DNA of 64,000 nt from Dyella dinghuensis (GCF_003977615.1 NZ_RYZR01000002.1:311214-375213); one strand, 5' to 3'. Counted from the stretch's first letter, positions 24,061 to 36,803 are shown. Notes: generated by a model not told the origin, from the sequence alone. A program made the numbers and translations.

Positions 24061-25539
24061 TCAACGATTGCCCGAACGATTTCCGCCGCCACCGGGACGA
24101 CCACCACCGTGAGGACGACCACCGCCTTGCGGGCGATTGCCACCACGACCCTGTGGGCGACCACCTTGACCCTGACCGCCACCACCCGGACGACCGGCGC
24201 CCCCGGAACGACTGCCACCGGGACGATCACCGCCGCCAGGACGGCCACCACGGCTGTTACGGTTGGCGTTACCGCCGCCGAAACCGCCGTACGGATTTGC
24301 ATTGGCGTGAGCGGAACCACCACCAGCGCCTGCACCGCCGCCGCGACGATTGCCCGCCGGGTTGCCGGACGGATTGCCACCGCCATGACGACGACCGCCT
24401 TCGCGGCTTTCGCCCGCAAACCAGGTGCGTGCGGGTGGCAGTTCCTGACCAGGCGCAACGCGCTTTTTATTGTTCCGATTCGGTCCCTTCGGACGATCCG
24501 GCCTGTCGACGTTGCCGTTCACTTCGCGATTCGGGTTGGCGCCACGGCGACGTTGCTGTTGCTTGCCGCGCGTCGGCTCTTCGCGAATGCGATCGAATGC
24601 GCGCAGTTCGCGGGCTTCGTCCTGATAACCGCCGCTCCACGATGTACCGGCGCCTTTCTCGGGGCGATATTCGGTGACATTGCGCGGTGCGCGGCGCTGA
24701 TGCAGTACCGGGCTCAGCGTCAACACCGGTTGCGGTGCGCCGAGGCCGGCGATCTTGCGCAGATCCTTCACCGTCTCTTCGTTGAGCGCTTCGCAATCGC
24801 TGCGACGTAGCATGCGCGGCAGTTCGATGTTGCCGTAACGGATGCGCTTGAGCCGGCTCACCAGGAAACCCTGCGAGTCCCACAGACGGCGCACTTCGCG
24901 ATTACGGCCTTCGCGGATCACCACACGGAACCAGCTATGGCTGCCGCCGCGGCTGATGATGGCGATTTCGTCGAAACGGGCGGGGCCGTCTTCGAGTTCC
25001 ACACCGGCTTTCAGTTTTTCGATCATTTCATCCGGCACTTCACCGTGCACACGGCACAGGTACTCGCGCTCCAGACCGCTGCGCGGATGCATCAGCGCGT
25101 TGGCGAGTTCGCCGTCGGTGGTGAGCAACAGAAGACCGGTGGTGTTGATGTCGAGACGGCCCACGGCGACCCAGCGCGCGCCTTTGAGTCGCGGCAGCTG
25201 TTCGAACACGGTGGGGCGACCTTCGGGATCTTCGCGGGTGGTCACCACGCCTTCGGGCTTGTGGTAGACCAATACTTCGGCGTCGTCGCGGCTGTCGGTG
25301 CTTACGACGAATTGCTTGCCATCGATGACGACGCGGTCGCCAGCGCGGACGCTCGCGCCAATGTTGGCGGCGGCGCCATTTACTTCCACTTCGCCGGCCT
25401 GGATGCGTTGCTCCAGCATGCGGCGGGAGCCGAGACCGGCGTTGGCGAGCACCTTGTGCAGGCGTTCTTCGATGGCGGGCGCGTTTTCAGGCGGCGCGGC
25501 GCGTTTGAGGCTCAATACGGATTTTTGTGGCGCATTCAT
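24061..25539 (-). CDS. rluB: 23S rRNA pseudouridine synthase RluB with long Arg/Gly tail
   Basis: The first 270 residues form an RsuA-family pseudouridine synthase: an S4 domain (RLHKVLANAGLGSRRMLEQ), then the catalytic core with the active Asp in GRLDINTTGLLL. RluB modifies U2605 of 23S rRNA. The last roughly 200 residues are a low-complexity tail full of Arg, Gly, Asn and Pro, which is strongly basic and resembles RGG-type RNA-binding tails. RluB of E. coli is about 290 residues, so this extension is unusually long. The start overlaps the scpB stop by four bases. Confidence 0.93.
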   Translation of the reverse strand: MNAPQKSVLSLKRAAPPENAPAIEERLHKVLANAGLGSRRMLEQRIQAGEVEVNGAAANIGASVRAGDRVVIDGKQFVVSTDSRDDAEVLVYHKPEGVVTTREDPEGRPTVFEQLPRLKGARWVAVGRLDINTTGLLLLTTDGELANALMHPRSGLEREYLCRVHGEVPDEMIEKLKAGVELEDGPARFDEIAIISRGGSHSWFRVVIREGRNREVRRLWDSQGFLVSRLKRIRYGNIELPRMLRRSDCEALNEETVKDLRKIAGLGAPQPVLTLSPVLHQRRAPRNVTEYRPEKGAGTSWSGGYQDEARELRAFDRIREEPTRGKQQQRRRGANPNREVNGNVDRPDRPKGPNRNNKKRVAPGQELPPARTWFAGESREGGRRHGGGNPSGNPAGNRRGGGAGAGGGSAHANANPYGGFGGGNANRNSRGGRPGGGDRPGGSRSGGAGRPGGGGQGQGGRPQGRGGNRPQGGGRPHGGGRPGGGGNRSGNR

Positions 25540-26444
25540 GCGCGGTACTCCTTGGTGTCTTGCTCGGCAGAGCCGTCTTCGGCGTCCGCACTATCCGCTG
25601 CCTCGTCGGCAGTGGTGAGATGGGTTTCGACGTTTGCATCCGCGTCGTTCGCGGGTTCGTCGTGATGATGTTCGGTGTCTTCTTCGGTGTGGTGCTGCGA
25701 TTCGGCGCCGTCGGCCTGATGTTCGTCGTGCGGGGCTTCCGACTCGTGTTCGCTCAGTTCTTCTTCGAGATGTTCTTGTTCGGTGCTTTCATGTTCCGCA
25801 TGTTCCTGCTCGTCGTGCGCTTCGAGCTCGTCGGCTTCTTCCGCATCGGGATCGATCGGAAGGTCGCGGACGACGCGCGGCGGGAACGGATCGTCATCCA
25901 GACGAAGCTGCGGGTCTTCCAGGTCGCGGATTTCCGCCAGCGAGGGCAGTTCGTCCAGCGATTTGAGGTTGAAGTAATCGAGGAAGGCACGGGTGGTGCC
26001 GAACAGCGCCGGTTTGCCGGGGACGTCGCGGTGGCCGACAACGCGGATCCATTCGCGTTCTTCCATCGTTTTGATGATGTTGGATGAGACCACCACGCCG
26101 CGGATTTGTTCGATTTCCGGTCGCGTGATGGGCTGGCGGTAAGCAATCAGCGCCAGCGTTTCGAGCAATGCGCGCGAGTAACGGCTCGGCTTTTCGCTCC
26201 ACATGCGCGACACCCATGGGTGCACGTCCTGGCGAACCTGATAACGGAAGCCGGAAGCCACTTCCTTCAGCTCGATGCCGCGGCCTTCGCACGCTTCGGC
26301 CAGCTGCTCCAGCGCCATGGCGATCTGGGCGCGGTCGACGTCGTCTTCCTCCACGAACAGCTCGCTAAGTTGCGCGACGCTCAATGGCTGGCTGGCGGCG
26401 AGGAGGGCGCCTTCGATAATCGGTTTCAGTTGGTCGATCTGCAT
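25536..26444 (-). CDS. scpB: Segregation and condensation protein B with acidic tail
   Basis: This 302-residue protein is ScpB, the winged-helix kleisin-interacting subunit of the SMC-ScpAB condensin. Tandem winged helices occupy about residues 1-175; the region LETLALIAYRQPITRPEIEQIRGV is diagnostic. From about residue 190 onward it is a highly acidic tail rich in Glu, Asp and His. ScpB is normally 180-200 residues, so a third of the protein is extra. It sits between scpA and rluB, and no smc gene is in the window. Confidence 0.93.
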   Translation of the reverse strand: MQIDQLKPIIEGALLAASQPLSVAQLSELFVEEDDVDRAQIAMALEQLAEACEGRGIELKEVASGFRYQVRQDVHPWVSRMWSEKPSRYSRALLETLALIAYRQPITRPEIEQIRGVVVSSNIIKTMEEREWIRVVGHRDVPGKPALFGTTRAFLDYFNLKSLDELPSLAEIRDLEDPQLRLDDDPFPPRVVRDLPIDPDAEEADELEAHDEQEHAEHESTEQEHLEEELSEHESEAPHDEHQADGAESQHHTEEDTEHHHDEPANDADANVETHLTTADEAADSADAEDGSAEQDTKEYRA

Positions 26445-26494
26445 AACCTTAGGATCGGTCCATGGCGGGTTGCGCTTGTATGGGTGCCGGTTTG

Positions 26495-27418
26495 TTAGGT
26501 GCCGGACGCGGAATTCTGTTCGTCGAACGCATCATCATCAGCGGCCAATTCGGCTTCTTCTTCGGCCGAGTTGGCGTTGGCCTTGACGTAAATCGCAGCC
26601 AGCGGTTCTTCCTGCACGATGTTGATCAAAAACTCCTTGGCCAGCTCCAGCATGGCCAGGAAGGTCACCACCACGCCAAGCCGTCCTTCGGTGACATCGA
26701 ACAGGCTTTCGAAGCGGTGAAACTGGTCGTCGTCCAGACGGCTGAGCAACTCGCCCATGCGCTGGCGCACACTCAGCGCCTCGCGCTTGATGGCGTGATG
26801 CCCGAACAACTCGGCCCGATGCATCACATCCTTGAGGGCCAGCAGCATTTCCTTGAGGTCCAGCGGCGGCGGCAGCTTGATGACGTTGCGCTCGCCGGTG
26901 TCGGCCTGCACGGCTACCGTGTCGCGTTCCATGCGGGGGAGGGCTTCGATGTCCTCCGCGGCTTTCTTGAACCGCTCGTACTCCTGCAAGCGCCGCACCA
27001 ACTCCGCGCGGGGGTCTTCTTCCAGGCCTTCTTCCGTCGGTGGCCTTGGCAGCAGCAGGCGCGATTTGATCTCGCCCAGGATCGCTGCCATCAACAGGTA
27101 TTCGGCAGCCAGCTCCAGACGCATCACATCGCGCATCATGTCGATGTATTCCATGTATTGCCGGGTGATTTCGGCAATCGGAATATCGAGGATGTCCAGG
27201 TTCTGCCGACGGATCAGGTAAAGCAGAAGATCCAGCGGTCCCTCGAATGCTTCCAGAATGACTTCCAGGGCATCCGGCGGAATGTACAGATCCTGCGGCA
27301 TCTGCAGGATGCGCTCGCCGCGCACGATTGCCAGCGGCATTTCCTGCTGCTGGGGAACCCCCGCAAACGCGTCTTGCGTTGCTTGTATAGGCTGAGACTC
27401 GTTTGGCTCAGTGCTCAT
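26495..27418 (-). CDS. scpA: Segregation and condensation protein A
   Basis: This 307-residue kleisin bridges the SMC heads in bacterial condensin. The core motifs are FEGPLDLLLYLIRRQNLDILDIPI and EYLLMAAILGEIKSRLLLP. The N-terminal 45 residues are an extension relative to Bacillus ScpA. The ATG at 27418 was taken over the TTG one codon upstream. It is the first gene of scpA-scpB-rluB, with 50 bases to scpB. Confidence 0.94.
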   Translation of the reverse strand: MSTEPNESQPIQATQDAFAGVPQQQEMPLAIVRGERILQMPQDLYIPPDALEVILEAFEGPLDLLLYLIRRQNLDILDIPIAEITRQYMEYIDMMRDVMRLELAAEYLLMAAILGEIKSRLLLPRPPTEEGLEEDPRAELVRRLQEYERFKKAAEDIEALPRMERDTVAVQADTGERNVIKLPPPLDLKEMLLALKDVMHRAELFGHHAIKREALSVRQRMGELLSRLDDDQFHRFESLFDVTEGRLGVVVTFLAMLELAKEFLINIVQEEPLAAIYVKANANSAEEEAELAADDDAFDEQNSASGT

Positions 27419-28144
27419 CAATGCATGTCGTTGGGCCGCCCGGCATGGGCTGGCAATTCGTTCTGTTGACGATCAAAACCTATCCCGACCCTAACCGGAG
27501 GAGGTTCATGCCCGGAATGCCTGGTTGATAAGGCCATTCCCTTAAATCCGATATCCACGATGCTCAGCCAAGGCTTGCGGGTTTCCCGCTTGATCAACGT
27601 CCCGATGAAGCCGCGCTACGCGGGTTCGGTCAGGTGGGCGGTCGCTGGCGCCAGAGTCGTGACAGGGTAACGATCAGGCAGGAACCAAGCGTGACGCCGC
27701 CGGCGTCGCCCGCGATTCGTAAAGTCGGCTGAATGCATCGGGTGGAAGCCACCCCGACCGGGGCTCCCGGCGGGTATCCATGTGTGGTTCCACACGCGGG
27801 TTACAGATTAGCGGCAGTACGACGGCATGTCCAGCAAGGGCTTCAGCTCCCGTAGGGGTTTGTTTGCTGCGCCGATGCTGCATTCATGCGCCGCGCGGCA
27901 ACTTGTGACCTACTACGTCTATCGACCTGCCCGGCGATTCTTTGAAATACACGTCATTTCTGCGTGAAACGTAGTTGTAGCAGTGGCATGTGCCTTGCTT
28001 CATGATACGCAGCTAACCGGGGTATCGGCAGGTGTGCCGGTATGGGAAAACAGTGTCACCTTTGCCGATGGAAGGCATCTGGCATCGTTGCGATACAGGG
28101 GCAGGCGTGTGGTGGCAACACCGCGCGGGAGGGAGATGAAAGGC
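27419..28144. other. Long intergenic region without a recognised gene
   Basis: About 725 bases separate scpA from the PilZ gene. I find no convincing coding region. A minus-strand frame at 27674-27883 (69 codons) has no recognisable family or ribosome site. Several short GC-rich hairpins are visible, for example GGGTGG-AAG-CCACCC near 27740 and a stem at about 28024-28042. The promoters for the divergent scpA and PilZ genes must lie here. A small RNA is possible but not demonstrated. Confidence 0.5.
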
Positions 28145-28531
28145 ATGACGACAATGGGTGGTGACGCCATGGACGGTTCCGATAGCGAGCATTTGCGCCC
28201 CGCGCGCATGCGCATCAAAACCACGGTGTTGATGAGTCACGGAGACGAGTCGCATCCCACAGACCTGATCGACATTTCTGCGACGGGCGTATTGCTGCGC
28301 CGTCCGCGAAACTGGGGCGGTCAGGCGGGCGAGAGCTGGGTGCTGGACATGATCTTCGGTCATGACCTGCACATTCACCTGGAAGCGAAAGTCGCGCGCC
28401 TGTCGGAGAAGCACATTGGTTTCGCGTACACGATGATCCCGGAAGACAAGCAGGTGCCGCTCTGGAATCTGCTGGGCGGCTACGCGGATATCCTCGAGAT
28501 GTGGCACGACGAAGAGCCGCCGCACAAATAA
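28145..28531 (+). CDS. PilZ domain protein
   Basis: A single-domain protein of about 128 residues with PilZ features: an arginine cluster RPARMRIK followed by DLIDISATGVLL, which fits the D/NxSxxG c-di-GMP motif. The first RxxxR motif is imperfect (R-x3-K), so binding strength is uncertain. GGGAGGGAG ends nine bases before 28145 and directly abuts an alternative ATG at 28136; I chose the better-spaced start. The frame is open further upstream but shows no conserved sequence. A bidirectional terminator follows. Confidence 0.8.
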   Translation: MTTMGGDAMDGSDSEHLRPARMRIKTTVLMSHGDESHPTDLIDISATGVLLRRPRNWGGQAGESWVLDMIFGHDLHIHLEAKVARLSEKHIGFAYTMIPEDKQVPLWNLLGGYADILEMWHDEEPPHK

Positions 28532-28551
28532 GCGCCATCGTCGTCGCATAA

Positions 28552-28582
28552 AAAAACACCCCGTCAGAAGCGGGGTGTTTTT
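28552..28582. terminator. Bidirectional terminator between the PilZ gene and fadD
   Basis: The stem AAAAACACCCCG with CGGGGTGTTTTT is A-rich on one side and T-rich on the other, so it can serve both convergent genes. Confidence 0.9.
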
Positions 28583-28606
28583 GTTTCAGTCTTCAGGAAG
28601 CACGCT

Positions 28607-30295
28607 TCAATGTGCCGCAACGGCCTTCTTCTCGTCGCGCAATTCGCGGCGCAGGATCTTGCCCACGTTGCTTTTGGGCAACGCATCGCGGAATTCGATG
28701 ACCTTCGGGCGCTTGTACCCCGTCAGGTTTTCGCGGCAGTACTCCTTGAGCTTTTCTTCCGTGAGCGCCGGATCTTTCCTCACCACGAAGATTTTCACTA
28801 CTTCGCCCGAGTGCTCATCGGGAATACCGATGGCAGCCACTTCGGCAACGCCAGGGCACTTCATGACGATATCTTCGATTTCATTCGGATAAACGTTGAA
28901 ACCGGATACCAGAATCATGTCTTTCTTGCGGTCGACGATGTAGACGAAACCCGAATCGTCGATGCGGCCGATGTCGCCAGTGCGCAGCCAGCCATCGGGG
29001 CTCAGCACCTTGGCCGTCTCGCCGGGCTGGTTCCAGTAGCCCTTCATGACCTGTGGGCCCTGGATGCAGATTTCACCGACTTCGCCGAGAGCCAGCTGTT
29101 TGCCGTCTTCGTCCTGGATGCTGATGGACGTGGACGGAATTGGCAGGCCGATCGAACCGTTGAAGCGCGCGCCATCCACCATGGGATTGATCGTGGCGAC
29201 GGGCGAGCTTTCGGTCATGCCATAGCCTTCGATCAGCGCACAACCGGTGAGTTTTTCCCACCGCTCGGCCACCGCACGCTGCACAGCCATACCGCCGCCG
29301 AAACTCATGCGCAGCGGCGAGAAATCGATCTCGTCGAAGCCTGGCGTGTTCAACAATCCGTTGAACAGCGTATTGACGCCGGTGATGGCGGTGAAGCGAA
29401 TCGACTTCAGCTCCTTCACGAACGCCGGCATGTCGCGCGGATTGGTGATCAGTACGCTACGTCCGCCGAAGCGCAAGAAGATGAAGCAATTACAGGTCAA
29501 CGCGAAGATGTGATACAGCGGCAACGCGGTGATGATGGTTTCTTCGCCGGGCTTGATCTTCGAACCGAACCACGCGCCGGCTTGCAGCATGTTGGCGATC
29601 ATGTTGCCGTGCGTAAGCATCGCGCCTTTCGCCACGCCCGTCGTGCCGCCGGTGTACTGAAGAAAAGCAACGTCGTCATGCACCACCGTGGGCTTGGGTA
29701 GTGGGTGACTCGCACCGCGGCGGAGCGCTTCCTCAAAGCGCACGGCATGCGGCAGCTGGTACGGCGGAATCATCTTCTTGACGTGCTTGACGACGAAGTT
29801 GATCACTGCGCCCTTGAGGCCGACAAGATCACCGGTGCCAGTGGTGATGATGTGCTTGACGCCGGTTTCCGCCACAACTTGCTGCAGCGTGGCGGCGAAG
29901 TTGTCGAGCACCACAATGGCCTGCGCGTCCGAATCGATAAGCTGATGTTTCAGTTCGCGTGCGGTGTAGAGCGGGTTGGTATTCACCACGATCATGCCGG
30001 CGCGCAGCGCGCCGAAGAGCGCGATCGGGTACTGCAGGACGTTAGGCATCATGATCGCAATGCGATCGCCCTTGCTGAGCTTCAGCTCACCGGTCAGATA
30101 GCCGGCGAACTGCGCGCTGAGTTTGTCGATCTCCCCGTAGGTCAGGCCCTTGCCGAAATTCGTGAACGCAACGCGCTGGCGGTAACGCTCGAACGCTTCG
30201 TCCAAGACCGCGACAACGGAGGAATATTGATTGATGTCGATCTCTTCAGGTACGCCATCCGGATAGTGACTCAGCCATGGACGCTGATTGCTCAT
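28607..30295 (-). CDS. fadD: Long-chain acyl-CoA synthetase
   Basis: This 562-residue adenylate-forming enzyme activates long-chain fatty acids to acyl-CoA. The AMP-binding P-loop is YTGGTTGVAKGA, the A5 motif is GYGMTESSP, and the linker/hinge motif is GWLRTGDIGRID, followed by YIVDRKKDMI. The C-terminal catalytic lysine is in LPKSNVGKILRRELR. The ATG at 30295 has GGA about eight bases upstream; a TTG four codons earlier is in frame but less likely. No other beta-oxidation gene is adjacent. Confidence 0.94.
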   Translation of the reverse strand: MSNQRPWLSHYPDGVPEEIDINQYSSVVAVLDEAFERYRQRVAFTNFGKGLTYGEIDKLSAQFAGYLTGELKLSKGDRIAIMMPNVLQYPIALFGALRAGMIVVNTNPLYTARELKHQLIDSDAQAIVVLDNFAATLQQVVAETGVKHIITTGTGDLVGLKGAVINFVVKHVKKMIPPYQLPHAVRFEEALRRGASHPLPKPTVVHDDVAFLQYTGGTTGVAKGAMLTHGNMIANMLQAGAWFGSKIKPGEETIITALPLYHIFALTCNCFIFLRFGGRSVLITNPRDMPAFVKELKSIRFTAITGVNTLFNGLLNTPGFDEIDFSPLRMSFGGGMAVQRAVAERWEKLTGCALIEGYGMTESSPVATINPMVDGARFNGSIGLPIPSTSISIQDEDGKQLALGEVGEICIQGPQVMKGYWNQPGETAKVLSPDGWLRTGDIGRIDDSGFVYIVDRKKDMILVSGFNVYPNEIEDIVMKCPGVAEVAAIGIPDEHSGEVVKIFVVRKDPALTEEKLKEYCRENLTGYKRPKVIEFRDALPKSNVGKILRRELRDEKKAVAAH

Positions 30296-30431
30296 GTTCG
30301 ATTCCAAGCTCCAATGTAGACAGGCGGATGGTGACGTTGACTGGCATCAGGCAAGATGCCGACGAGGCATTGGAGCATACGCCCGCGTATAGCGGCAAGC
30401 CGCGCCGCAACGAGAACCGGACAGGCCAACC

Positions 30432-30869
30432 ATGAAGCTGACCACCCGCATCGCCGTCCTGTTGCTCGGTGTAGTAATAGGCCTGCTTGTGTACCACCGC
30501 ACGCCGGACGAGAAGCGGATTCGGCAATCCATCGACGCGGCTGTTCAGGCGACAGAGCGGGCGGACGCCTCGGCGCTGTCCGAGCAATTGACGGACGATT
30601 TCGACGGCAACAGTGGCGTCATGTCGCGGCAGGACATTGCCAATGTGTTGCGCGTGGCGCGATTGCGCGGTGAAACCTTGCACGTGGTGGTGGGGCCGGT
30701 CGATGTCGAGAAACGAGGCGAGCGATACGTTGCCGATTTCACCGTAACGCTCACCAGCGGCGGCAAAGTGTTTCCCGCTCAGCTGGGTGTGTACAAAGTG
30801 GAGGCCGCGTGGCGCAAGGATGGCCGCGACTGGCGTTGTTACGAAGCCACCTGGACGCAACAGCTTTAG
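30432..30869 (+). CDS. Membrane-anchored NTF2-like protein
   Basis: A 145-residue protein with an N-terminal hydrophobic segment (about residues 6-20), probably an uncleaved anchor, then a compact alpha+beta domain that looks like an NTF2/SnoaL-like fold (DAAVQATERADASALSEQLTDDF). I identify the fold only by general pattern and cannot name a substrate. It begins 136 bases from the divergent fadD start and is followed by the palindromic repeat downstream of acnA. Confidence 0.65.
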   Translation: MKLTTRIAVLLLGVVIGLLVYHRTPDEKRIRQSIDAAVQATERADASALSEQLTDDFDGNSGVMSRQDIANVLRVARLRGETLHVVVGPVDVEKRGERYVADFTVTLTSGGKVFPAQLGVYKVEAAWRKDGRDWRCYEATWTQQL

Positions 30870-30910
30870 ATACTTCACCAAAGCAATAATTACGAGTTGT
30901 ACCAAGTGAA

Positions 30911-31050
30911 TCCCTCTCCCCCCCGGGAGACGGTGCCGGCAGGCGGGTGAGGGTGCGGGCGAAGCGTGATATTGATTTCTTGCGTGAGTCTTTGGCGTCG
31001 CGTTCCAATCGAACCCTCACCCCAACCCCTCTCCCGACGGGAGAGGGGCT
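30911..31050. repeat. Palindromic intergenic repeat, copy A
   Basis: About 140 bases made of two outer hairpins of the CCCTCTCCC...GGGAGAGGG type and an inner inverted pair, GTGAGGGT with ACCCTCAC. It shares its layout and most of its sequence, including GCGGGCGAAGCG after the first inner arm, with copy B at 36816-36949. It lies directly after the acnA stop, in the space shared with the NTF2-like gene. Confidence 0.85.
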
Positions 31051-31057
31051 TCTCGCA

Positions 31058-33802
<2,745 letters not shown>

Positions 33803-34196
33803 GGGGATAGCTCCTGTTGCTTGAAGTCTGGCGGATACGCGGGGCGTAAGCAGGGGAATGCTAGAGCAGTAAACGTTAGGGGAATTGCAAGAAGACCCTT
33901 GTGACGTTGGGCATACCGCAAAGTTTGGGACAACCGGGCGGGGGCGCAAGTCACTTTCGGGGCATTTCGCTACGAGCACATTGCAAGATTTCGAACGCAG
34001 GCGGAAACGCCTTGTTGGATTGCGGCGCCCGTGCCGCAACTGGCAAAATATGCAGCTGAAATAACGCCCGAAACGGCATAAGGACACGCCCTCCGGCGCG
34101 TCTGGCCCAGGCAGCGGCCATGCCGAAACGAATCGACGGGACGTATCCGCTTTATCGGCGGAGGCTTCCGTTTTGCCAGCCAAAGGACGAGATCAC
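33803..34196. promoter_or_regulatory. Divergent acnA/acnB regulatory region
   Basis: This 394-base spacer holds no gene. A perfect 7-bp inverted repeat, TTGCGGC-N6-GCCGCAA at 34020-34039, overlaps a candidate -35 (TTGCGG) that is 18 bases before CAAAAT, both directed at acnB. A second hairpin, GACACGCC with GGCGCGTC, lies at about 34083-34102. I cannot name a regulator. The acnB ribosome site AAGGA lies about nine to ten bases before its start. Confidence 0.5.
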
Positions 34197-36803
34197 ATGC
34201 TCAACGCCTACCGCCAACATGTCGCCGAGCGCGCTGCGCTGGGTATTCCCCCGCTGCCGCTGTCGGCCCCGCAGACCGCCGATCTGGTTGAATTGCTGAA
34301 GAATCCGCCGGCTGGCGAAGAGGCTGCTCTTGAAAGGCATTTCCTCGTCGATCTGATCACGTATCGCGTGCCCGCCGGTGTCGACGATGCGGCAAAGGTC
34401 AAGGCGTCGTATCTCGCCGCCGTCGCGTTCGGTACCGAGAAGTGCGCGCTGATCACGCGCGAGAAGGCGACTGAACTGCTCGGCACCATGCTGGGCGGTT
34501 ACAACATCCATCCGCTGATTGAGCTGCTCGACGATGCGCAGGTCGGCGTCATTGCCGCCGATGCGTTGAAGAAAACGTTGCTGATGTTCGACTCTTTCCA
34601 CGACGTGAAAGAGAAAGCCGACAAAGGCAACGCCAACGCGAAGGCCGTGCTGCAAAGCTGGGCCGATGCCGAATGGTTCACCAGCCGTCCGGAAGTGCCG
34701 CAGAGCCTCACCGTCACCGTGTTCAAGGTGCCGGGCGAAACCAACACCGACGATCTGTCTCCGGCGCCCGACGCCACCACGCGCCCGGACATTCCGCTGC
34801 ACGCCTTGGCCATGCTGAAGAACAAGCGCGACGGCGCGCCGTTCCAGCCGGAAGAAGACGGCAAGCGCGGCCCGATCCAGCAGATTCTCGATCTGAAGAA
34901 CGCCGGTCACCTCGTTGCCTATGTGGGCGACGTCGTCGGCACCGGCTCCAGCCGCAAGTCCGCCACCAACTCCGTGCTGTGGTGGACGGGCGAAGATATT
35001 CCGTTCATTCCGAACAAGCGCTTCGGCGGCGTCTGTCTGGGCAGCAAGATCGCGCCGATCTTCTACAACACGATGGAGGATGCCGGTGCGCTGCCGATCG
35101 AACTCGACGTTTCCGCGATGGAAATGGGCGACGTGATCGAATTGCGCCCATACGAAGGCAAGGCACTGAAGAACGGCAAGGTCGTCGCCGAATTCCAGGT
35201 GAAGTCCGACGTGCTGTTCGACGAAGTGCGTGCCGGTGGCCGCATTCCGTTGATCATCGGCCGTGGTCTGACGGGCAAGGCGCGTGAAGCGCTCGGTTTG
35301 CCGCCGTCGAATCTGTTCCGCCTGCCGCAGAGTCCGGCCGATACCGGCAAGGGCTACACACTGGCGCAGAAGATGGTCGGCCGCGCATGCGGTCTGCCGG
35401 AAGGCAAGGGCGTTCGCCCGGGCACGTATTGCGAACCGAAGATGACGTCGGTGGGTTCGCAGGATACGACTGGCCCGATGACGCGCGATGAGCTGAAGGA
35501 TCTCGCATGCCTTGGCTTTTCCGCCGATCTCGTCATGCAGTCGTTCTGCCACACCGCTGCTTATCCGAAGCCGGTGGACGTGAAGACGCATCACGATTTG
35601 CCTGCGTTTATCTCTACGCGCGGCGGTATCAGCCTGCGCCCGGGTGACGGCGTGATCCACTCGTGGCTTAACCGCATGCTGCTGCCCGATACCGTCGGTA
35701 CCGGCGGCGATAGCCATACGCGTTTCCCGATCGGCATTTCGTTCCCGGCCGGTTCCGGTCTGGTGGCGTTTGCCGCTGCTACGGGTGTGATGCCGCTGGA
35801 TATGCCCGAGTCGGTGCTGGTTCGCTTCAAGGGCGAATTGCAGCCGGGCGTCACGCTGCGCGATCTCGTCAATGCGATTCCGCTCTACGCGATCAAGCAG
35901 GATCTGCTCACCGTTGCGAAGCAAGGCAAGAAGAACATCTTCTCCGGCCGCATTCTGGAAATCGAAGGCTTGCCGAATCTGAAGGTGGAGCAGGCATTCG
36001 AACTTTCCGATGCGTCTGCGGAACGCTCGGCGGCCGGTTGCACCGTGCATCTCAACAAGGAACCGATCATCGAGTACCTCAACTCGAACATCACCTTGCT
36101 GAAATACATGATCGCGCAGGGCTATCAGGATGCACGCAGCCTGCATCGCCGCATCAAGGCGATGGAAGCATGGCTCGCCAGCCCGCAATTGATGGAGCGC
36201 GATGCGGATGCCGAATACGCCGCCGTGATCGAGATCGATCTGGCCGACGTGCATGAGCCGATCGTGGCCTGCCCGAACGATCCGGACGACGTGAAGACGC
36301 TGTCAGACGTCGCCGGTGCGGCGATCGACGAAGTGTTCATCGGTTCGTGCATGACCAACATCGGTCACTTCCGCGCCGCGTCGAAACTGCTGGAAGGCAA
36401 GCGCGATATCCCGACGCGCCTGTGGGTGGCTCCGCCGACCAAGATGGACCAGAAGCAGCTTACCGAGGAAGGTCATTACGGCGTACTCGGTACGGCCGGT
36501 GCGCGGATGGAAATGCCGGGCTGCTCGCTGTGCATGGGCAACCAGGCGCAGGCGCGCGAAGGTGCGACGGTGTTCTCGACCTCGACCCGCAACTTCCCGA
36601 ACCGTCTGGGCAAGAACACCAACGTGTACCTGGGTTCGGCCGAACTGGCTGCCATCTGCTCGCGTCTTGGCCGCATTCCGAGCAAGCAGGAGTACATGAC
36701 CGACATCGGCGTGATCAATGCCAATGGCGACAAGATTTATCAGTACATGAACTTCGACAAGATCCAGGACTTCAAGCAAGTCGCCGATACCGTCGAAGCA
36801 TAA
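34197..36803 (+). CDS. acnB: Aconitate hydratase B (bifunctional aconitase / 2-methylisocitrate dehydratase)
   Basis: This 868-residue AcnB has the family's distinct domain order, with the HEAT-like domain and the swivel domain first ([20 protein letters not shown]) and the catalytic cluster domains last. Cluster cysteines are visible in SCMTNIGHF and GCSLCMGNQ. The ATG at 34197 is preceded by AAGGA; a TTG eight codons upstream is in frame. It is transcribed away from acnA and followed by repeat copy B and a hairpin terminator. Confidence 0.97.
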   Translation: MLNAYRQHVAERAALGIPPLPLSAPQTADLVELLKNPPAGEEAALERHFLVDLITYRVPAGVDDAAKVKASYLAAVAFGTEKCALITREKATELLGTMLGGYNIHPLIELLDDAQVGVIAADALKKTLLMFDSFHDVKEKADKGNANAKAVLQSWADAEWFTSRPEVPQSLTVTVFKVPGETNTDDLSPAPDATTRPDIPLHALAMLKNKRDGAPFQPEEDGKRGPIQQILDLKNAGHLVAYVGDVVGTGSSRKSATNSVLWWTGEDIPFIPNKRFGGVCLGSKIAPIFYNTMEDAGALPIELDVSAMEMGDVIELRPYEGKALKNGKVVAEFQVKSDVLFDEVRAGGRIPLIIGRGLTGKAREALGLPPSNLFRLPQSPADTGKGYTLAQKMVGRACGLPEGKGVRPGTYCEPKMTSVGSQDTTGPMTRDELKDLACLGFSADLVMQSFCHTAAYPKPVDVKTHHDLPAFISTRGGISLRPGDGVIHSWLNRMLLPDTVGTGGDSHTRFPIGISFPAGSGLVAFAAATGVMPLDMPESVLVRFKGELQPGVTLRDLVNAIPLYAIKQDLLTVAKQGKKNIFSGRILEIEGLPNLKVEQAFELSDASAERSAAGCTVHLNKEPIIEYLNSNITLLKYMIAQGYQDARSLHRRIKAMEAWLASPQLMERDADAEYAAVIEIDLADVHEPIVACPNDPDDVKTLSDVAGAAIDEVFIGSCMTNIGHFRAASKLLEGKRDIPTRLWVAPPTKMDQKQLTEEGHYGVLGTAGARMEMPGCSLCMGNQAQAREGATVFSTSTRNFPNRLGKNTNVYLGSAELAAICSRLGRIPSKQEYMTDIGVINANGDKIYQYMNFDKIQDFKQVADTVEA

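Noticed and set aside
24061-24470. Possible tandem DNA repeat or CRISPR-like array in rluB
   Set aside because: The repeats are irregular GGN/CGN codons of a low-complexity protein tail, with no fixed unit or spacers.
27674-27883. A 69-codon minus-strand frame in the scpA-PilZ spacer
   Set aside because: It has no ribosome site and no family, and its arginine/proline composition is typical of chance frames in GC-rich DNA.
30911-31050. The palindromic repeats as CRISPR or insertion-sequence ends
   Set aside because: There are only two copies, each a self-contained palindrome with no spacers, transposase or target duplication.
33803-34183. The 127-codon upstream extension of the acnA frame
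   Set aside because: It lies beyond a good AGGAG-spaced ATG and shows no conserved sequence. It overlaps the divergent promoter region.
34152-36254. A 700-codon minus-strand open frame opposite acnB
   Set aside because: It mirrors acnB codon positions, has a repetitive arginine/leucine composition and no recognisable domain.
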